A stretch of DNA of 19,300 bases, taken from NCBI GenBank assembly GCA_023394655.1, contig JAEXAG010000030.1:1-19300 (forward strand), written 5' to 3'. The stretch comes from Pseudomonadota bacterium (GTDB taxonomy: Bacteria > Pseudomonadota > Gammaproteobacteria > Xanthomonadales > Xanthomonadaceae). The notes beneath the pieces were generated by a model, which saw nothing but the letters and a program-made list of their open reading frames with translations, did no database searches and was not told the DNA's origin. Shown in pieces: positions 14,906-19,300 of this stretch. Position 1 is the first letter of the stretch; each line of letters opens with the position of its first letter. The position numbers and the translations under genes are program-made.

Positions 14906-15571
14906 TCAGCGTCGGACGAGGTCGCCTTCGGCCAAGTGGTCGGCGATCTCGTTTTCCGCCAGCAGCATTCGCAGTTGCGCGGCGGATGCGCGCGCCATGG
15001 GCTTTTCATCGACCTGGGAAAGCGGCGCCTGGCGCAGCACGCCGGCGGGCAGCACGCTGAGGTCGAAGCTGAAATCCTCGGCCGAGAACAGCCAGACATC
15101 GATGTCGATGCTCCGGTTGCGATCGAGCCGGACGCGGCGCATCCGCGATTCCGCCGGGATGCCGTGTTCCTGCAGGAAGGTGGCGACCAGATGCGGATCG
15201 TCGCTGTGCAGGTGCAGCGAGATGGCGCTGTGCGCATCGGCACTGCCATCGAGCGCGGCACCGACCAACCGTGGCTGGAACGGCGCGAAGAACTCCATCG
15301 CGCGCAGGGCGGCTTCGCGCTGCTGCTGCAGGCGCTCGACATGCACGTCGTCGTGGCGGAACAGGCGCTGGTATTCGCGCAGCGCCTCTTCGATTTCGCG
15401 ATTGCGCGGCAGCGAGGCGTCTTCGAAGATGCCCAGCCGCTCGGCGGCCTTGAGCTTGGCCTGGTGGAAATCGCGGATGCCGCTTTCGGCCATCAGCCTG
15501 GCGGCTTCGTGCGCGAGCCGATGGCGGCGCTCGCGGGTGCGGGTTTCGGCGTGCTGGCGTGCGCGATGCAT
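14906..15571 (-). CDS. Conserved protein of unknown function (221 residues)
   Basis: I do not recognise a named family. The 221-residue product begins MHRARQHAETRTRERRHRLA and is strongly charged and helical up to about residue 100 (Arg/Glu/Ala-rich, LKAAERLGIFED, REIEEALREYQRLFRHDDV). The second half looks like an alpha/beta domain: FFAPFQPRLVGAALDGSADA, then SAISLHLHSDDP, RLDRNRSIDIDVWLFSAEDF, and a C-terminal helix. The PRLVGAALDGSADAHS stretch followed by spaced acids faintly recalls a nucleotidyltransferase fold, but this is speculative. There is no signal peptide or membrane helix. The start is set by GGGAGGA 6 bases before the ATG; a longer frame upstream lacks such a box. It follows the PBP1a gene on the same strand after about 100 bases. 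I recall similar proteins in other xanthomonads at this place. Confidence 0.85.
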   Translation of the reverse strand: MHRARQHAETRTRERRHRLAHEAARLMAESGIRDFHQAKLKAAERLGIFEDASLPRNREIEEALREYQRLFRHDDVHVERLQQQREAALRAMEFFAPFQPRLVGAALDGSADAHSAISLHLHSDDPHLVATFLQEHGIPAESRMRRVRLDRNRSIDIDVWLFSAEDFSFDLSVLPAGVLRQAPLSQVDEKPMARASAAQLRMLLAENEIADHLAEGDLVRR

Positions 15572-15670
15572 GGCCGTCCTCCCTGGGGTTTGCCGGACTC
15601 TAGCGCATCCGTGCGTGAGGAAGGTGTCAGCCGCGCGTCGGCGCCGGGCCGTGGATCGGTCCGGCACGGA

Positions 15671-18157
15671 TCAGAAGATGTCGTAGGCCTCTTCGGAAGG
15701 CTCGGCCTGCGTGGTTTTGGCCGGGCCGTAATCCACGTAGGTCTCCATCTTGTCGAGATCCTCGGCCTTCACCCATTCGGTGATGCCGCCGCTGCCCCCG
15801 GCGATCAACTGCCCGCCGGCGCTGACCGCGACCTTCACCATGCCCTCCGGCGGCTCGAAGCTCGTCACCGGCTTGCCTTCCAGCGCGCGCTTCATGTAGC
15901 TGATCCAGATCGGCAGCGCGGCGCGACCGCCGTACTCGCCGCGACCCAGCGGCTTGAAGTCGTCGCGGCCCACCCAGACCACGGTCACGTAGGGGCCGCC
16001 GTAGCCGGCGAACCAGGCGTCGCGGTGGTCGTTGGTGGAGCCGGTCTTGCCGCCGATGTCCTCGCGTTCCAGCACGCGGGCGGCGGTGGCCGTGCCACGC
16101 TTCACCACGTCGGCCATCATCGATTGCATCTGCCAGGCCACGCGCTCGTCGATCGCGCGCGGGGCCATCACCGCGCCCTCGGGCAGGCTGGCGCGCTTGG
16201 GCGGCGCATCCTGTGCCGTGTCCGCGGTGGCCGGCTTCGGCGCCGGCGCGGCACCGAGGTTGAAGCCGTCCACCACTTCCGGGCGTGCCGCCACCGCTCG
16301 GCCGGGCGCGGCACCGCCGCAGCCGCGGCAGGCGGTCGGCGGGTTTTCCTTGAACACCAGCTGGCCGTCGCGATCGCGCACTTCGTCGATGAACCAGGGG
16401 TTGATCCGCGAGCCGCCGTTGGCGAAGACCGCATAGCCGCGCGCCACCGACATCGGCGTCAGCGACGCGGTGCCCAGCGACATCGACAGGTTCGGCGGCA
16501 TTTCCTTTTCATCGAAGCCGAAGTGGCTGATGTAGCGGCGCGCGTAATCCACGCCGATGGCATCCAGCAGCCGCACCGAGACGAGGTTGCGCGACTGCAC
16601 CAGCGCCTCGCGCAGGCGAATCGGGCCGACGAAGCGGCCGCCATCGTTCTGCGGGCGCCACTCGCGGCCATTGCCCTGGCGGAACACCACCGGTGCATCG
16701 AGCACGATGGAGGCGGGATTGAAGCCGCGCTCGAAGCCGGCGGCATACACGAAGGGCTTGAAGCTGGAGCCGGGCTGGCGCTTGGCCTGGGTGGCGCGAT
16801 TGAACTTGTTGCCGGCGAAGCTGTAACCGCCGACCAGCGCGATCAGCGCCCCGTTGTCGGGATCCAGCGAGACCAGCGTGGCCTGCGCGCGCGGCAGCTG
16901 GTCCACCTTCCAGTCGGCATTCGCGTCGCCATCGGCGCGACGGATGCGCGCCAGATCGCCGCGCTTGTACAGATCGGCCGGCGACTTGCCGGGCCACGGA
17001 CGGCCGGCGGAGGCGGGCAGGGTGATGCGCGCGCCGTCGTCACCGACCACCACCGCACTGCCGTCGCGGGCGGTCTCGATCACGATCACCGGCACCGAGC
17101 CGGCCTGCGGCGGGATCGCCGACAGGCGTGCGCCGATCGCCGCATCGGATTCGCCCGCCTGCAGTTCGAAGTGCTGCTCGACCTTGTTGAAGCCGTGGCG
17201 GCGGTCGTAGATGCGCAGGCCGGCGACCACCGCTGCATCGGCGGCGGCCTGGAGGTCCGGGTCGATGGTGGTGGTGACCCGGTAGCCGCGCACCAGTGCG
17301 TCGTCGCCGTAACGGCTGATCATTTCCTGGCGCACCATTTCCGCGACGTAGGGCGCGTACACCTCGACCGGGCGCTCGTGCGGCGCGGCATGCATGGCTT
17401 CGGCGGCCGCGGCATCCGCCTCGGCCTGGCTGATCATGCCCAGCTGCACCATGCGCGGCAGGATGTAATCGTTGCGGCGCTCGCGGTTGCGTTCGGGATT
17501 GGTCAGCGGGTTGGCGGTGGAGGGGAACTTCGGTGTGCCGACCAGGGTGGCGATCTCGCCGAGGGTCAGCTGGTCCAGCGTCTTGCCGTAGTAGAACTCG
17601 GCGGCGGCGGCGATGCCGTAGGAGCGGTGCCCGAAGAAGCTCTTGTTGAGGTAGAGCTCGAAGATCTCGTCCTTGGACATCTCCTGCTCGATCTTCCGCG
17701 CCAGCAGGATCTGGGCGAACTTGGCGCGGAAATCGCGGCGCTGGTTCTCCTGGTAGAACATCTTGGCGACCTGCATGGTGATGGTCGAGCCGCCGGGGAT
17801 GCGGCGGTCGCTGGTGGTCGCCATCAGCCACACCGCGCGCGCGATGCCCTTGAAGTCCACGCCTTCGTGCTGGTAGAAGCTCGCGTCCTCGGCGGCGAGG
17901 AAGGCGTTCTTGACCGCCTCCGGCACGTCCTCGATGCGGATCGGGTAGCGGCGGCCTTCGCCGAAGATGGCGATCAGCCGGCCATCGCGGGAAAGGACCT
18001 GCAAAGGCTCCTGCAGCTCGGTGCTGCGCAGCGTCTGGGCATCCGGAAGTTCGCTCGCGATCCGTGCGTAGACGACGCCTGCGACGATGGCGCCGATCAG
18101 CGCAAGAACCGCCAGCGCGCCCAATCCCCAAGCCAGGATGCGTCGGAAACGTGCCAT
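15671..18157 (-). CDS. mrcA: Penicillin-binding protein 1A (bifunctional glycosyltransferase/transpeptidase)
   Basis: PBP1a (ponA/mrcA, 828 residues) polymerises and crosslinks peptidoglycan from the inner membrane. It has a short cytoplasmic tail, one membrane anchor (about 10-31), then a GT51 glycosyltransferase domain with catalytic Glu90 in LAAEDASFYQHEGVD and GGSTITMQ (122-129). A PBP1a-type OB insert follows (about 300-420). The transpeptidase domain has SSFK (nucleophile Ser464), SRN (522-524) and KTGST (704-708). Between SRN and KTG lies a Pro/Ala-rich segment (about 607-660) beginning PPTACRGCGG, with a CxxC pair. The C-terminus is acidic. The start MARFRRIL has GAGGA 5 bases upstream. 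It is divergent from pilM, the arrangement known in Pseudomonas and Xanthomonas. Confidence 0.96.
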   Translation of the reverse strand: MARFRRILAWGLGALAVLALIGAIVAGVVYARIASELPDAQTLRSTELQEPLQVLSRDGRLIAIFGEGRRYPIRIEDVPEAVKNAFLAAEDASFYQHEGVDFKGIARAVWLMATTSDRRIPGGSTITMQVAKMFYQENQRRDFRAKFAQILLARKIEQEMSKDEIFELYLNKSFFGHRSYGIAAAAEFYYGKTLDQLTLGEIATLVGTPKFPSTANPLTNPERNRERRNDYILPRMVQLGMISQAEADAAAAEAMHAAPHERPVEVYAPYVAEMVRQEMISRYGDDALVRGYRVTTTIDPDLQAAADAAVVAGLRIYDRRHGFNKVEQHFELQAGESDAAIGARLSAIPPQAGSVPVIVIETARDGSAVVVGDDGARITLPASAGRPWPGKSPADLYKRGDLARIRRADGDANADWKVDQLPRAQATLVSLDPDNGALIALVGGYSFAGNKFNRATQAKRQPGSSFKPFVYAAGFERGFNPASIVLDAPVVFRQGNGREWRPQNDGGRFVGPIRLREALVQSRNLVSVRLLDAIGVDYARRYISHFGFDEKEMPPNLSMSLGTASLTPMSVARGYAVFANGGSRINPWFIDEVRDRDGQLVFKENPPTACRGCGGAAPGRAVAARPEVVDGFNLGAAPAPKPATADTAQDAPPKRASLPEGAVMAPRAIDERVAWQMQSMMADVVKRGTATAARVLEREDIGGKTGSTNDHRDAWFAGYGGPYVTVVWVGRDDFKPLGRGEYGGRAALPIWISYMKRALEGKPVTSFEPPEGMVKVAVSAGGQLIAGGSGGITEWVKAEDLDKMETYVDYGPAKTTQAEPSEEAYDIF

Positions 18158-18193
18158 GGGTCCTCAATCGTGGCTGCGTCGGTCAAGCTCGCC

Positions 18194-18199
18194 AGTATA
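18194..18199 (-). promoter_or_regulatory. -10 box for the PBP1a gene
   Basis: TATACT on the minus strand (5 of 6 to consensus) would start transcription near 18187, giving a leader of about 30 bases. TTCGGG lies 17 bases upstream at the -35 position but matches the consensus poorly. Confidence 0.5.
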
Positions 18200-18264
18200 A
18201 GGCGCAGGCGTGAACGCCCGAAGATGGTCGGGGGTGGACTGGTTGAAGAATTTGCCGGAACCCA

Positions 18265-18292
18265 TTGATTTGTAATCCGGTTATTGTATCGT
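18265..18292 (+). promoter_or_regulatory. Probable pilM operon promoter in an AT-rich patch
   Basis: The stretch 18260-18315 is clearly richer in A and T than its surroundings. TTGATT (18265-18270) and TATCGT (18287-18292), 16 bases apart, are the best sigma-70-like pair. TTGTAT (18284-18289) with TACGAA (18307-18312), 17 bases apart, is an alternative. A leader of about 45-65 bases would result. No clear sigma-54 GG/GC signature is seen. Confidence 0.4.
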
Positions 18293-18346
18293 TGCAAAAA
18301 TTCCGTTACGAATGGACGGGTGGGGGTGCATCACGCGCCACCCGAT

Positions 18347-18357
18347 GGGGAGGAAGG
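18347..18357 (+). promoter_or_regulatory. Strong ribosome binding site fixing the pilM GTG start
   Basis: GGGGAGGAAGG ends 4 bases before GTG at 18362. The protein homology starts at this codon and no in-frame ATG lies close by, so the GTG start is well supported. Confidence 0.75.
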
Positions 18358-18361
18358 CTGC

Positions 18362-19300
18362 GTGAGATTCGTCAGGAACACCCAGGCACCGTTGATCGGT
18401 GTCGACATCAGCTCGACCTCGGTCAAGCTGTTGCAGTTGTCGCGCGTGGGCGACCGCTACCGCGTCGATCATTTCGCGGTGGAGCCGCTGCCGCCGAACT
18501 CGGTGGTCGAGAAGAACATCGTCGAGATCGAACGCGTCGCCGATGCGGTGAAGCGTGCATTCGAGCGCTCCGGCAGCAAGGCGACGTTTGCCGCCGCCGC
18601 CGTGGCCGGCGCATCGGTGATCACCAAGCAGATCCCGATGCCGGAAGGTCTCGGCGAGGACGAGCTGGAAGCCCAGGTCGAACTGGAGGCGGCGAACTAC
18701 GTGCCGTATCCGATCGACGAAGTGCGGATCGATTTCGAACCGCTCGGCCCCCTGCCGGGCACGCCGGGGATGCAGCAGGTGTTGCTGGTCGCCGCGCGTT
18801 CGGAGGATGTCGAGATGCGGCAATCGGTGCTGGAACTGGCCGGTCTCAAGGCCAAGGTGATGGACGTGGAGTCCTTCGCGGTCGAAAACGCCTTCAGCCT
18901 GATGAGTGCCGGGCTCAAGGTGCCGCAGGGCGGACTTGTCGCGCTGGTGGACATCGGTGCCACCATGACCACGATCAACATCCTGCGTGACGGGCGCAGC
19001 CTGTACGCCCGCGAGCAGGGCTTCGGCGGGCGCCAGCTCACCGAGCAGATCACCAGCCGCTACAGCCTGGGCTGGGAGGACGCCGTCCGCGCCCAGCGCA
19101 TGGGCGGGTTGCCCGACGATTACGAAACCGAGGTGCTGGAGCCGTTCCGCGGCTCGCTGGCGCAGCAGATCAGCCGCCTGCTGCAGTTCTACTACGCCAG
19201 CAGCGAGTACAACCGCGTCGACCTGATCGTGCTTTCCGGTGGCTGTGCCTCCATCCCGGGCATCGCGCAGGAAGTCGAGGAGAACCTGGGCGTGCCGACG
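18362..19300 (+). CDS. pilM: Type IV pilus assembly protein PilM (partial, cut by window end)
   Basis: PilM is the cytoplasmic actin-like protein that binds the PilN tail and links the PilNOP alignment complex to the pilus motors. The first 313 codons are present; the family is about 350 residues, so roughly 40 are missing past the window. It starts with GTG: (M)RFVRNTQAPLIGVDISSTS. Actin/FtsA-like nucleotide motifs are visible: IGVDISSTSVKLLQL (12-26), LVALVDIGATMTTINIL (192-208) and LIVLSGGCASIPG (288-300). VELEAANYVPYPIDEV (106-121) is another PilM hallmark. No in-frame stop occurs up to base 19300. pilN, pilO, pilP and pilQ are expected next. It is divergent from the PBP1a gene, 204 bases away. 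Confidence 0.95.
   Translation, partial: MRFVRNTQAPLIGVDISSTSVKLLQLSRVGDRYRVDHFAVEPLPPNSVVEKNIVEIERVADAVKRAFERSGSKATFAAAAVAGASVITKQIPMPEGLGEDELEAQVELEAANYVPYPIDEVRIDFEPLGPLPGTPGMQQVLLVAARSEDVEMRQSVLELAGLKAKVMDVESFAVENAFSLMSAGLKVPQGGLVALVDIGATMTTINILRDGRSLYAREQGFGGRQLTEQITSRYSLGWEDAVRAQRMGGLPDDYETEVLEPFRGSLAQQISRLLQFYYASSEYNRVDLIVLSGGCASIPGIAQEVEENLGVPT

Noticed and set aside
14882..18268. Plus-strand open frame of about 1128 codons
   Set aside because: It is antisense to the uncharacterised gene and PBP1a, both with firm motifs; its composition is low-complexity Ala/Gly/Arg/His with no family signal.

Overview
The window is GC-rich chromosomal DNA (high GC judged by eye, not computed). It is packed with housekeeping genes, with no mobile elements, RNA genes or CRISPR array that I can see. 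Gene content, order and several protein details point to a gammaproteobacterium of the Xanthomonadaceae (Lysobacteraceae), e.g. Lysobacter, Luteimonas, Thermomonas or Pseudoxanthomonas. Those details are the MGRGPSIEARKN start of YebC, the long N-terminal arm of TolQ, a kup gene between ruvA and ruvB, and the gltA - ponA - divergent pilM arrangement. The assignment rests on memory of those genomes; no search was run.

Left block (1-4274, + strand): aspS overlaps a GNAT acetyltransferase gene, followed closely by an alpha/beta hydrolase gene, yebC and ruvC (TTG start, overlapping yebC). A convergent gene for a secreted S9 peptidase (4336-6381, - strand) separates ruvC from ruvA. Middle block (6618-12957, + strand): ruvA, the potassium transporter kup, ruvB, the thioesterase ybgC, then tolQ, tolR and tolA. 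The Ruv proteins resolve Holliday junctions. YbgC and TolQRA belong to the envelope-spanning Tol-Pal machine used for outer-membrane constriction at division. TolB, Pal and CpoB, which normally follow tolA, are missing here.

Right block (12958-19300): rpmE2 (zinc-free type B ribosomal protein L31) has a good promoter and a strong terminator. It is followed by gltA (citrate synthase) with its own terminator. On the - strand lie a conserved uncharacterised gene and the gene for the bifunctional peptidoglycan synthase PBP1a. Divergent from PBP1a is pilM, the first gene of the type IV pilus assembly operon; it starts at GTG and runs off the window end.

I found no clearly new biological system. 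The points most worth a second look are: the Tol-Pal operon interrupted after tolA, which may be a rearrangement junction between two gene blocks; an 11-codon mini-ORF whose start and stop overlap tolR and tolA exactly; a palindromic -10-like element a few bases before ruvB that could give a leaderless message; and the uncharacterised 221-residue protein beside PBP1a.
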